A DNA stretch of 64,000 bases from Corynebacterium choanae (GCF_003813965.1 NZ_CP033896.1:124001-188000), one strand, 5' to 3'; shown: positions 38,001-46,040, numbered from the stretch's first letter. The notes: generated from the sequence alone by a model not told the origin. Program-made: numbers and translations.

Positions 38001-39961
38001 CGGTTGATCCGTTTAACCGGAACCGGTTCTGGACTGCTGCCCGGCCATCGTCGACTGCCACCCCGCCGCTGCCCGGCAGCCGGGTGCGGCTCCCCGACGG
38101 GTCGCTGGCGTTTTCCACATTGGCCGATTTTGTGCCGTCGACTGCGGCGATCTTAGAGGCTGCCGCCGAGGCCTACGGCCGCGGCGGGCAGGTGACCGCA
38201 GTGGAAGAACACGCCACCTTGCCTGCCACCGGGGAGATCACCACGGTGGTGAAGAAAACCATCGGCGGGATCACCATTGCGATGTATCACGTCGACGGCG
38301 ATAATGTCACCTTCATCGCTGAAGCGTTCGCTGCCACCGGGGTGGCGCCAGCCACCCCGCAGCAGCCGGTACTCGACCCGGGTCTAGTCACCACCAATCC
38401 GGTGGCAACCGATGATGCTGCCGCCGCGCAGGCCACCGGCCTGCCGCCGGTGGAAACCCGGCTGTGGGATCCGGCCAGTGGGGAAACCGTCGAACAGCGA
38501 CTCATGGCGATCGTGTCGGAATCGATGGGCTATGAGGTGGAAGACCTGCCTGCTGAACTGCCGCTCATCGATCTGGGTCTTGATTCGCTGATGGGTATGC
38601 GGATTAAAAACCGGGTGGAAAATGATTTCCAAATCCCTCCGCTGCAAGTCCAAGCCCTGCGCGACGCCTCTGTGCAAGACGTCATCGCCATGGTGGAAGA
38701 GCTTGTCGCGCAAAGCCGCAACAGCAACACTACCGCTGGCAGTGACACGCAAACCGATTCCGTCGAACACACAGCACACACCACGACAACACCCCAGCCA
38801 ACGGTGCAGGGTACCTCCGAAACAACCGGCAAGCAGGACAGTGTGCCCACCGGCGACACTGACAAGCCCCGGGAACAGGCCGGTGTGGGGGTTGCGCCAC
38901 GCGATGCCAGCGAACGGATGGTGTTCGGCACTATTGCCAGTATTTTAGGTAAAGCACCTGCCGGGGTGACCTCCCCGCTGGGGGATCTGACTGACGAGCA
39001 GGCCACCACCATCGCGGAGCGGCTACAAGAACGCTCCGGCGCTACCATTACCGCTGCTGACGTGCGGGACGCCGAATCGATCGAACCGCTAGCCAACATT
39101 GTGCGGGAAAGCTTCGAAACCGAAGTGGAAGGCAACATTCGTGTGCTGCGGGAACGCCCCGCAGGATCGACGAAACCTGCCGTCTTCCTTTTCCATCCCG
39201 CTGGCGGCTCATCGGTGGTCTACCAGCCGTTGACCCGTCGTCTTCCCGATGATGTTCCCGTCTACGGGGTGGAACGCCTCGAAGGAACCATCGACGAACG
39301 CGCCAAAGCCTATCTCGAGGAAATCGAAACCTACGCCCAAGGACACCCGGTGGTACTTGGCGGCTGGTCACTCGGTGGGGCACTCGCCTTTGAGGTCGCC
39401 CACCAGCTAGTAGACAGCAATGTGGACGTCGCCTATATTGCGCTGCTTGATACGGTTCGGCCGAAAAACCCGGCACCAAATACCATGGAAGAAACCAAGG
39501 CGCGTTGGCAGCGTTATGCGGCCTTCGCGAAGAAAACCTACGGTTTGGAATTCCCGGTTCCCTACGAACTGCTGGAAACAGCCGGCGAAGACGCCCTGCT
39601 CGACATGCTGGAAACCTTCCTCGCCACCACCGATGCCAGCGAACACGGTTTATCAGCCGGTGTTCTTGAACACCAGCGGGCAAGCTTCGTCGATAATAGG
39701 CTGCTTGCGAAGCTCGACCTCAACCGCTGGCAGGATGTTACCGCGCCGGTCATTCTTTACCGTGCGGAACGCATGCACGACGGGGCAGTCGAACTTGAAC
39801 CGGCCTATGCTGATATTGCGGAAGACGGCGGCTGGAAAGCGCTTCGCCCCGAGCTTGAGATCGTCCACCTTAAGGGCGACCATCTTGCGGTTGTGGATGA
39901 ACCCGCCATCGGTATTGTCGGCGTGTCCTTAACTGAAAAGATCGCCACGATCGACACATAA
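35033..39961 (+). CDS. pks13: Polyketide synthase Pks13 (mycolate condensase)
   Basis: Condenses the FadD32-activated chain with a carboxylated acyl-CoA to form the alpha-alkyl beta-ketoacid precursor of corynomycolate and releases it onto trehalose. The domain order is complete. ACP1 has its Ser near residue 48 (LGLTSRDAV). The ketosynthase has Cys near 281 (VDTACSSSLVAIHHA) and His in EAHGTGTLLGDP and NFGHTEAAAGS. The acyltransferase has Ser near 734 (AMSMGEIAAAYACG). ACP2 has Ser near 1184 (LGLDSLMGMRIKNRVE). The thioesterase has Ser near 1445 (GGWSLGGALAFEVAHQ). At about 1642 residues it is the usual length. The AT elbow has Ala-Met where Gly-His or Gly-Gln is common. ATG at 35033 is preferred over the GTG at 35000. 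accD, normally next, lies 12 kb away beyond the CRISPR locus. Confidence 0.96.
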   Translation: MDSAHQQPADMSTSELRAWLSSWVAQATGLDEAAIDGDQPMQNLGLTSRDAVVLSGELEHLLGRQLDATVAYEHPSINALADFLTTAPSAGGVSKRMAAQSTVTRDSRPEQRDIAIVGMAARFPQAESLEQMWDTLVGGVSAVGDLPAGRWSEYANDAVMAEKLKETNVTGGYLSDIASFDAAFFGLSPLEAANMDPQQRIALELAWEALAHARLDAAALKGSNVGVYVGSTNNDYGMLISADPAEAHPYALTGTASSIIANRLSYFFDFTGPSVAVDTACSSSLVAIHHAVRALRDGDCDTALAGGVNILASPFVTTAFGELGVISPSGAIHAFSDDADGFVRGDGAGLLVLKRVADALADGDEIFAVIKGSAVNSDGRSNGITAPKPEAQVDVLARAYADAGVDPQQVDYVEAHGTGTLLGDPIEARALAEVLGSGRDAASPLLLGSAKTNFGHTEAAAGSAGLIKVVLAMQHGVLPPSLHYTAPNRHIDFDAGHLEVVEDPREWPQYSGKPVAGVSGFGFGGTNAHAVVSAFDPADYTDQPHTVQGQLAGGERVYVPISAHLPSRRADQATQLADQIAALVEAGKPVDVSAIARSLARANHGRSTAVVAATTPAELVTRLRALAEGKRVPEVITHDAPSARGVVFAYTGFGSQHRKMAKDLMAISPLFAARIEELNALIEFESGWSLTALIDDDGQTYNTETAQVAITAIQIALTDLLANLGAKPAAVTAMSMGEIAAAYACGGLSAEDAMRVACHRARLMGEGEASLSDDEQGAMAVVELSADQLAELVEQHPQCAGVEPAVYAGPGMTTVGGPRPAVVALGEILEEQGSFFRLLDVKGAGHTSMVEPLLGELAAESAGITPQPITVPLYSSVDEHRCYQPGETVHTVDYFLRCTRGQVYFTQACEDVFGDGFDCVVEISPNPVGLMGLAGTAFAVGKFDAQLLPSLKRKVDPRDSLTDVVTRMWAMGQPVQLRQLLGDGPLQDLPVDPFNRNRFWTAARPSSTATPPLPGSRVRLPDGSLAFSTLADFVPSTAAILEAAAEAYGRGGQVTAVEEHATLPATGEITTVVKKTIGGITIAMYHVDGDNVTFIAEAFAATGVAPATPQQPVLDPGLVTTNPVATDDAAAAQATGLPPVETRLWDPASGETVEQRLMAIVSESMGYEVEDLPAELPLIDLGLDSLMGMRIKNRVENDFQIPPLQVQALRDASVQDVIAMVEELVAQSRNSNTTAGSDTQTDSVEHTAHTTTTPQPTVQGTSETTGKQDSVPTGDTDKPREQAGVGVAPRDASERMVFGTIASILGKAPAGVTSPLGDLTDEQATTIAERLQERSGATITAADVRDAESIEPLANIVRESFETEVEGNIRVLRERPAGSTKPAVFLFHPAGGSSVVYQPLTRRLPDDVPVYGVERLEGTIDERAKAYLEEIETYAQGHPVVLGGWSLGGALAFEVAHQLVDSNVDVAYIALLDTVRPKNPAPNTMEETKARWQRYAAFAKKTYGLEFPVPYELLETAGEDALLDMLETFLATTDASEHGLSAGVLEHQRASFVDNRLLAKLDLNRWQDVTAPVILYRAERMHDGAVELEPAYADIAEDGGWKALRPELEIVHLKGDHLAVVDEPAIGIVGVSLTEKIATIDT

Positions 39962-39980
39962 CCACATAGAAACACAGCAA

Positions 39981-40014
39981 GCAGCTCCCAGTCCATCCGC
40001 TGGGAGCTGTTTGC
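39981..40014 (+). terminator. Terminator after pks13
   Basis: CAGCTCCCAG at 39982-39991 pairs perfectly with CTGGGAGCTG at 40000-40009 around an 8-nt loop, followed by TTTGC. It starts 20 bp after the stop. Confidence 0.75.
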
Positions 40015-40307
40015 ATATGATCGCAAAACCCCACATCCCCTAACGCACCACAACGCGACAATCGTGTTTCGACTAATAAGCGGCACTTGCAGCTGGTCCC
40101 GCGTACACACCAGATCACAAGGGAGCGTTGTAAAAAATACGATCGCGAAAGCCTCATGATGGAGATCGACCCCGGGCAGAGCATCGAGTAGCTGACAACC
40201 CCAAGTGCGATGTTCGAACAAGGGGAGCAGGAACGCCGGTTGGGTGATCCCTGTGTGTGAAGATGGTTTTGCGTCAGTTCCTTGACGATTGCTGCAAAGC
40301 ACCATGA

Positions 40308-40348
40308 CCCAAGTAGGGCACCACAACAATGGTGTTTCCCCACTTGGG
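40308..40348. other. Long imperfect hairpin
   Basis: CCCAAGTAGGGCACCAC (40308-40324) pairs with GTGTTTCCCCACTTGGG (40332-40348) at 14 of 17 positions around a 7-nt loop. On the minus strand the right arm, beginning with GTG at 40351, resembles a shortened third repeat about 31 nt after the second mini-array repeat. It could be an RNA structure or a third decayed repeat. Confidence 0.45.
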
Positions 40349-40382
40349 CACAGTGGCGCAGCGATCGCCCGTGGCGCGGATA

Positions 40383-40481
40383 AAAGAAACCCCGCTTGCG
40401 CGGGGATCACGCGTGGCGCGCTCGTTATGTCTCTAATACACAGGATCATCCCCAACGCATTGTTGAAAAGGTGGGGAACAC
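40383..40481 (-). CRISPR. Degenerate one-spacer mini-CRISPR, candidate crRNA-like cas autoregulator
   Basis: Read on the minus strand. Repeat 1 (40481 to 40443) starts GTGTTCCCC and ends GGGGATGATCC, both identical to the array repeat, but its central 8 nt are replaced by 19 nt. A 32-nt spacer follows (40442 to 40411), close to the array's 33. Repeat 2 (40410 to 40383) starts GTGATCCCCGCGCAAGCGGG and matches the array repeat at 19 of its first 21 positions. After GGGG it continues TTTCTTTTA, so hairpin plus T run could end transcription. The retained parts are those a single crRNA needs: the 5' handle from repeat 1 and the 3' hairpin from repeat 2. The spacer seed matches the cas3 promoter. 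I found no clear promoter for this RNA. Confidence 0.72.
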
Positions 40482-40536
40482 GGTGAAGCAACGAGCCTCC
40501 ACGCTGTACTGATCCTACCGAATAAGGACTAGATGT

Positions 40537-40755
40537 ATGGTGTTCGGGCTGCAAAGGCGCGCGTGGTCAGCGCTGAATCACCTACCGAGCTTGAGTCGGC
40601 ACCCGACCAGAGCCGGAGCCGGGAGGGGTGAATTGGGTCACTTTCGTCGTAGTTTCCTTGAATTTGAAGAACGGTCTAGTGATAATGAACGTGTAATAGA
40701 GACAAGCAACGGCATGGTCGCGCTCGACATGCAGCAAGCTCCCAAATCCAAATGA
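40537..40755 (+). CDS. Doubtful 72-codon ORF upstream of cas3
   Basis: ATG at 40537 has AAGGA 8 nt upstream, and the frame stops just before the cas3 ribosome-binding site. The product (MVFGLQRRAWSALNHLPSLS onwards) resembles nothing I know. The predicted cas promoter and the guide-match site lie inside its 3' half, which argues that it is a chance frame; it was also considered as a small regulator or toxin gene. Confidence 0.2.
   Translation: MVFGLQRRAWSALNHLPSLSRHPTRAGAGRGELGHFRRSFLEFEERSSDNERVIETSNGMVALDMQQAPKSK
40658..40686 (+). promoter_or_regulatory. Predicted promoter of the cas operon
   Basis: TTGAAT at 40658-40663 and GATAAT at 40681-40686 are separated by exactly 17 nt, a good sigma-70-type match. 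Transcription would start near 40692-40694, about 85 nt before the cas3 GTG. Confidence 0.65.
40688..40704 (+). promoter_or_regulatory. Putative Cascade target: seed match to the mini-CRISPR spacer, with PAM-like AAC
   Basis: GTGTAATAGAGACA at 40691-40704 matches the mini-spacer at 13 of 14 positions (spacer GTGTATTAGAGACA from 40441 downward on the minus strand). The only mismatch is position 6, which type I-E Cascade does not pair. AAC precedes the match at 40688-40690. Matching stops after position 14, which would allow binding but not favour cleavage. The site covers the predicted transcription start of cas3. Confidence 0.65.
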
Positions 40756-40777
40756 ACGCTGAAGGAGGTGTGAGATC

Positions 40778-43561
40778 GTGGTTGATGTGCAGTCGTTCTG
40801 GGCAAAGTTTGCCCCAGCCACAGGGCAGTATCTGTCCCTGTTTCAACACGGGATCGACACCGCAAATCTCATGCCTCATGTGGCCAGCGTATTTGTGTCG
40901 ACATCGACGATGCGTCAACTCGAGCAAGCCGTGGCACCTGCCTCGTTGCCGAAGCTGCTGACCACCCTGGGGTTTGCTCATGATTTAGGCAAAATTAGTC
41001 ACTTCCAAGCGAAGGTTCCAGAGCTTGCGGCCCGGCTCGACTCGTCGTATCGGCTCGGTCATGTCAGTCAAGCTGATCATCGTGATGCGCCGCATGCAGC
41101 AGTGAGCGCACTCAGTTTTACCGACTGGCTCAAGGCTCGGGCGACGGTGAAGCTTGGTCGACAAGCGCGCCGCGGTTGGGAGCAGATTCTCGGCGGACAT
41201 CACGGTGTCTTCCCGAATCCAGATCAGTTGTTAGCCACACGTCGAGTACTCGGTGTCCAGGCGCCGCAATGGGCGCAAGCACGGTTTGCTTACTTAGACG
41301 AGATGGCTGCCCATTTTGACATCACGCAAACTGATATCGATTCTTTCGCTCAGTTGACTTGGTCGCCTGACAAACAGGCTGTGCTGACGGGCTTGTTGAT
41401 TGCTACCGACTGGATTGCTTCCGACGAGCAGTTGTTCCCGTATGACAATCTGCCTGAACAGGATCGTTTGGAGCGGGCGCTTTCGCGAATCGATATTGGA
41501 CATCCGTGGCAACCGGAACGCTCAGCTGGATTAACCACGTTTGCAGACCAGTTCGACCTGCCCGCCACGGCAGAGATGAACGCGATGCAAACAGCCGTTG
41601 TGCAGATGGCATCTGATTGCGAAGCGCCGTCGTTGATCATTGTCGAGAGCGAGACTGGGAGCGGGAAAACAGAAGCTGCGTTGCTTGCCGCCCGGGAACT
41701 CGCGGCTAACCATGGCGCTAATGGCATCTTCTTTGCGCAACCTACCAGGGTGAATGCTGACGCAATGTTCCAGCGGGTGCGCGATTGGCTCGAGCGCAGT
41801 AATGCTTCATCAAGTTCAGTTGTGTCGATGCTGCTTGCGCACGGAAAGTCGGCGTTTAACGAGCAGTATGTCTCGCTCTTTCGGAACCGGTATTTCCAGG
41901 CGCAACCCCGGAGTATCTTTGATGAGCCAGGTACAGGCCTGCAGTCGGGTGGCATAACTATTGAAGCGCCCAAATGGGTGCGAGGACGCAAAACCGCGCT
42001 TTTGGGATCGGTGGTCGTAGGAACTATCGATCAGCTACTCTTTGCGGCTTTGAGTTCTAAACATCTCGTCCTGCGGCATCTTGGACTGGCAGGAAAAGTC
42101 GTGATCATCGATGAGGTGCATGCCGCCGATACCTGGATGAATACATATCTCACCAGAATGCTGTGGTGGCTGGGTGCGTATGGGGTCAATGTCATCGCCC
42201 TGTCGGCAACATTGCCGGTGGCGCAGCGCGACGCATTGTGCGGGGCTTATCTTGCTGGAGCTAAAGGGCTGCTTCAACAACCCACGGTGGCGACCCCGGT
42301 TCACGGCTATCCGCGGGTGACCAGTGTTTCCCGTGACTGTGATGTACCGAAAACTACAGTTATTCCACTGGCGGGCGCATCGAAAACCGTTTCCGTCAAA
42401 TTCTTCGTTGGTGACCAGGATGATATTGCTGAGCATGTCATTGAACTGTCGCGCATCGGTGGCTGTATCGGCGTCATTTGCGACACGGTTGGTCGGGCGC
42501 AGCAGTTATATAGCCGCATCACGACAGATTCACGGGTGCTTGCTGATGGCACTCCAGTGCTCTTGCTGCATTCCCGATTTCTTGCTGATCAACGAGCATC
42601 AATCGAGACAACGATTGTTCAGAAGCTCGGCAGGGACGCGACTCAGCGGCCGAAGCGGTTGCTTGTGATCGCCACGCAAATCCTGGAGCAGGGTCTGGAT
42701 TTAGACTTTGATGTGTTGGTCAGTGATCTTGCACCAACAGACCTTCTGCTGCAACGCATTGGTCGGCTGCATCGGCATCCCAGTAATCACGCCGTACGAC
42801 CGGAAGCCTTCCGCACCCCCACGATCTTCATTACTGGTTTGCTGACGCCTACTTCTGTTGCGCAGCCCGGTGACATTGCACGGGGGATCGTCCAGGTATA
42901 TCGCCGTTTGCCGCTTCTTCATACGCTAGCTACCTTGCACGAGCAGCTGAGCGCTAGCGGGGAAGTAGTGCAAATTCCAGAAGATGTTGAGCAGCTGATG
43001 TATCGAACCTATACAGCGCCGATCATTCCTGAAGGTTGGTCGAGCGCAGTCGAAAGAGCTTCCGCTGCGGAGCAGCGATTCGAGACTCGTCAAGCGATGG
43101 AATCGGCGAGATTCTGTATCGATCCACCCACTCAACCGCTTTCGACGTCGTTTAATCGACTCAATATCCCCGCGGATGAAGCAGCTGCAGGTGCACAAGT
43201 TCGCGACGCCGATGCCGCAGTCGAAGTGATCGTCGTGCGTCGACAGGCTGGCCGTATCTACGCCTTGGATCACGTCACTGAACTTGCAGATATTCCTCTC
43301 GATGAGGTGGCTGGCCTTACCGAGGAACACGCACGACGACTCGCTAGCTGCACTGTACGGCTGCCCGGCTGGATCGTCAGCGATGAGCTGCTTTACCAGC
43401 TCGAGTCTGATGGTCTGGAAAGTTGGCAGCAATCGGCGTGGTTGGCTGGTCAATTGCCCCTCATCCTCGATGAAGATTTCAGCAGCGTCCACGGTGCCAT
43501 CATGTTCCGATACGACTATGCGCTTGGGTTACTGGTGGAGCGGATCAATCATGATGAGTAA
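40778..43561 (+). CDS. cas3: CRISPR-associated helicase/nuclease Cas3 (type I-E)
   Basis: Recruited by Cascade to unwind and degrade target DNA. The N-terminal HD nuclease domain has GFAHDLGKISHFQ (HD pair near residue 68) and LGGHHGVFP. The helicase core follows with Walker A ESETGSGKTEAALLA (near 290), the DExH-type box VIIDEVHAADTWM (near 443), a SATLP motif, TQILEQGLDLDFD and motif VI LQRIGRLHRHP. The C-terminal domain completes the 927 residues. The GTG start at 40778 has GAAGGAGGTG 7 nt upstream, one of the strongest ribosome-binding sites in the window. It is the first gene of the cas operon; 144 bp separate it from cas8e. Confidence 0.96.
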   Translation: MVDVQSFWAKFAPATGQYLSLFQHGIDTANLMPHVASVFVSTSTMRQLEQAVAPASLPKLLTTLGFAHDLGKISHFQAKVPELAARLDSSYRLGHVSQADHRDAPHAAVSALSFTDWLKARATVKLGRQARRGWEQILGGHHGVFPNPDQLLATRRVLGVQAPQWAQARFAYLDEMAAHFDITQTDIDSFAQLTWSPDKQAVLTGLLIATDWIASDEQLFPYDNLPEQDRLERALSRIDIGHPWQPERSAGLTTFADQFDLPATAEMNAMQTAVVQMASDCEAPSLIIVESETGSGKTEAALLAARELAANHGANGIFFAQPTRVNADAMFQRVRDWLERSNASSSSVVSMLLAHGKSAFNEQYVSLFRNRYFQAQPRSIFDEPGTGLQSGGITIEAPKWVRGRKTALLGSVVVGTIDQLLFAALSSKHLVLRHLGLAGKVVIIDEVHAADTWMNTYLTRMLWWLGAYGVNVIALSATLPVAQRDALCGAYLAGAKGLLQQPTVATPVHGYPRVTSVSRDCDVPKTTVIPLAGASKTVSVKFFVGDQDDIAEHVIELSRIGGCIGVICDTVGRAQQLYSRITTDSRVLADGTPVLLLHSRFLADQRASIETTIVQKLGRDATQRPKRLLVIATQILEQGLDLDFDVLVSDLAPTDLLLQRIGRLHRHPSNHAVRPEAFRTPTIFITGLLTPTSVAQPGDIARGIVQVYRRLPLLHTLATLHEQLSASGEVVQIPEDVEQLMYRTYTAPIIPEGWSSAVERASAAEQRFETRQAMESARFCIDPPTQPLSTSFNRLNIPADEAAAGAQVRDADAAVEVIVVRRQAGRIYALDHVTELADIPLDEVAGLTEEHARRLASCTVRLPGWIVSDELLYQLESDGLESWQQSAWLAGQLPLILDEDFSSVHGAIMFRYDYALGLLVERINHDE

Positions 43562-43705
43562 TAAATCACCACCGAGCGGGTACGGCAATCGGTGGCAAGG
43601 TGTGCGGCATCGACCAAGGCTGCCGCGCCAACTGCATAGCGCTCAGAGAATCATTGCCACCAAATCGACAACGACGGAATCAATCCAGAAAGGAGGGAGA
43701 GAAGA

Positions 43706-45442
43706 ATGACGACGATGAATATCAGTGTTGAGCAAGCTGAACAACCCAAACCGTTCGACTTGCTTGAAAAACCGTGGATTCCTGTTCTTGATCTTGCAGG
43801 TCAAGAGCATGAAGTGAGCATCCGTACCCTTTTTGCGGATGCGCAGCGGTATCAACGATTGTCAGATCCATTAGAAACAGTAAACTTCGCGATTCTGCGA
43901 ATGCTGCTTGCAATTTTCTATCGGGCGTATGCGAAAGAGCAATATGCGGACTTAGATACTGCGTTGGATTTGTGGCAGCAATTATGGGACGGGGACAGTC
44001 TTCTCACCCCAGAGGTAGCGAACTACCTTGATCAACACGCAGATCGCTTTGATCTGCGGCATCCAACCCATCCGTTTGGGCAGGTCGCAACGTTGACGAC
44101 AGCTAAGGGTGAATACAAACCGGTTTCTATCATCTTGCCGGACGTCTCCGGGCTGTTTGCGTTGCGTAGCGCTGATTCACTCACCGCAGCCGAGGCTGCC
44201 AGGGCAGTAATCCACTGTCAGGCTTACGATTTTTCCGGGATCAAGTCAGGAGCAGTCGGTGACAAGCGGGTGAAGTCCGGACGCGGTTACCCTATCGGTA
44301 TCGGCTGGTCGGGGTGGCTTGGCGGCATCACATTGCACGGAAGCAACCTCAAGCAAACACTGTTGTTGAACTTTGTGGCACACCGCCCTGAATTGTTGTC
44401 CCGTGAAGCTATCGACCGTGATCTCCCCTATTGGGAGCTTGATGACCTTAGCGCCGCTGCCAGGGAAGAAGCCAGGTTCAATCGGGCAAACCCTGAACGC
44501 ACGCCGGCGTACGGACCGGTGGAGTTATTGTGCTGGCCGCAGCGCCGAATCCGCCTGTTCTGGGATGAGCAACAGGTTGAGGAGTTACTGATCTGCAACG
44601 GCGATCCGATTGGATACGCGGCTCAAGATGGTGTTGAGCTCATGACGGCTTGGCGGTACAGCGATCCTCAGTCGCGGAAGGCAAAGCGCTTGGTGTATAT
44701 GCCTAAAGCTGCGACTGCGGGACGTGCACTGTGGCGATCGCTGGAAGGAATCTTGGTCACCAGCAAGCCCACCAGCGTGAAAACGAACTTCGCGGATGGC
44801 GGGCTTACTCCAAGTGTGAAACCAGCAAAGACCATTGAGTGGTTTGGCACCCTGTGGCGGGAAGACTGCCTTGATGAACAGCAGCTAGATCAGGTGCGCG
44901 TCGCTGAGGTTTCCATGGAATATGGGGCGCAAAGCTCGAGCTTTAGCAATATCATCACCGATTCGTTGGCAATCGGGGCAAAGCTCTATGACCCTCAGCG
45001 TGCAGATCTGCGGGATGCTGCCCGCAATGCTGTCGAACTTGTCGATGAATGCTTTGAAGCGCTGAAGCGGTTGAAGAAAAACATTCACTTCGCAGCTTCC
45101 GGTGATTGGGAAGTCGACACAGCAGATGTGGAAGATGAGTTCTATCATCTGGTTGATTCCCGCTATCGCAGTTGGCTGTTGAGCCTTACCGACTTTGCCA
45201 CTGCTGAAGCGGCGCTCAACACCTGGAAAGACGAACTGCGCGACTTCGCCAGAGATATCGGCCGTCGGCAAATCAGTGGCTATGGACCCCACATTTGGGC
45301 TGGCCGCTGGTATGAGGCGCGAAAAACCAGGATTACTGCTGGTACAGCACTTCGTCGATACGAAAACATTATTGCATCATTGCTGGCATACTCCGCCGAC
45401 AATGAAGAAAGGTCAGGGATGGAAGATGTCCCAACAACCTAG
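43706..45442 (+). CDS. cas8e: Cascade large subunit Cas8e (Cse1/CasA)
   Basis: Large subunit of the type I-E Cascade, which reads the PAM and recruits Cas3. The N-terminus FDLLEKPWIPVLDLAGQE is the standard Cse1 opening (FNLLxxPWIPV). Downstream, RHPTHPFGQVATL, the Gly-rich loop IGIGWSGWLGGITLHG and HIWAGRWYEARKT near the C-terminus are as expected. 578 residues is somewhat longer than the E. coli protein (about 500). ATG at 43706 follows AAGGAGGGAG. It overlaps cse2 by 17 bp, indicating coupling. Confidence 0.95.
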   Translation: MTTMNISVEQAEQPKPFDLLEKPWIPVLDLAGQEHEVSIRTLFADAQRYQRLSDPLETVNFAILRMLLAIFYRAYAKEQYADLDTALDLWQQLWDGDSLLTPEVANYLDQHADRFDLRHPTHPFGQVATLTTAKGEYKPVSIILPDVSGLFALRSADSLTAAEAARAVIHCQAYDFSGIKSGAVGDKRVKSGRGYPIGIGWSGWLGGITLHGSNLKQTLLLNFVAHRPELLSREAIDRDLPYWELDDLSAAAREEARFNRANPERTPAYGPVELLCWPQRRIRLFWDEQQVEELLICNGDPIGYAAQDGVELMTAWRYSDPQSRKAKRLVYMPKAATAGRALWRSLEGILVTSKPTSVKTNFADGGLTPSVKPAKTIEWFGTLWREDCLDEQQLDQVRVAEVSMEYGAQSSSFSNIITDSLAIGAKLYDPQRADLRDAARNAVELVDECFEALKRLKKNIHFAASGDWEVDTADVEDEFYHLVDSRYRSWLLSLTDFATAEAALNTWKDELRDFARDIGRRQISGYGPHIWAGRWYEARKTRITAGTALRRYENIIASLLAYSADNEERSGMEDVPTT

Positions 45443-46040
45443 CAACGCGGCCGCATTGGTGAAAAACCATGTTGGAAGGCGCGTTTCCCAACTCCAGGCG
45501 GAGCTACTCGCTAATTCTTCTACCGCTCGCGCGAAGCTTGCCAATATGCGTCGATCGCAATCGTTGGTTGAGCTACAGCCGACCGTTGCCAACATCGCTT
45601 TCGCCGGGATACCTGAACAGCTAGTCGGTGTTCGCGACGAACTCAATTTTGCTGAGCGATCGATTGTGGCCGCGATAAATCTCTACGCGCGCCACCAACA
45701 ATCGCAGGTACAGCCCATGCACGTTGCAGATATTCGCTTCGGGCAAGCGGTCCACACCTTAGCGGTGAGAAGCAATCTTTCAGATTTCGAAACCGGCCCC
45801 TTGGTTCGCCGATTCAATACTGCAGTGACTTCGCAATCGATGAACGAGCTGATGTGGCATTGCAAAGGGCTGATTAGCCAGATGCGCGCGGAACAAGTGC
45901 CGCTGGATTATGGCTTGCTTGCTGCCGATTTTTACCGATTCCATTTTGAATCTGGACAACAACAAGTGCGCCTCGCTTGGTCGCGCGACATGTATGCGCG
46001 TGCCCTTCCCACAGTTGACGCTGAACAACCAGCGCCGTAA
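45426..46040 (+). CDS. cse2: Cascade small subunit Cse2 (CasB, Cas11)
   Basis: A mostly helical, basic small subunit present in two copies in Cascade that stabilises the crRNA-target duplex and the displaced strand. The open frame begins at 45195 inside cas8e, but the real start is ATG 45426 (MSQQPSNAAALVKNHVGRRV), with AGGG 7 nt upstream. Conserved features are RAKLANMRRS near the N-terminus (FARLRR-like), ERSIVAAINLYARHQQ and FYRFHFESGQQQVRLAWSRDMY at the C-terminus. The 204-residue length and the position between cas8e and cas7 fit the family. Confidence 0.92.
   Translation: MSQQPSNAAALVKNHVGRRVSQLQAELLANSSTARAKLANMRRSQSLVELQPTVANIAFAGIPEQLVGVRDELNFAERSIVAAINLYARHQQSQVQPMHVADIRFGQAVHTLAVRSNLSDFETGPLVRRFNTAVTSQSMNELMWHCKGLISQMRAEQVPLDYGLLAADFYRFHFESGQQQVRLAWSRDMYARALPTVDAEQPAP

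Larger units (their letters stand above)
40015..40777. other. 763-bp region between the pks13 terminator and cas3
   Basis: Carries a long imperfect hairpin, a degenerate mini-CRISPR on the minus strand, the predicted cas promoter and a doubtful 72-codon frame, all listed separately. The stretch 40015-40300 shows no recognised gene or repeat. Confidence 0.6.

Noticed and set aside
40537..40755. 72-codon ORF as a CRISPR-guarded toxin (CreT-like)
   Set aside because: The predicted promoter and guide target lie inside it, not ahead of it, and the product has no toxin-like features; the target fits the cas3 promoter better.
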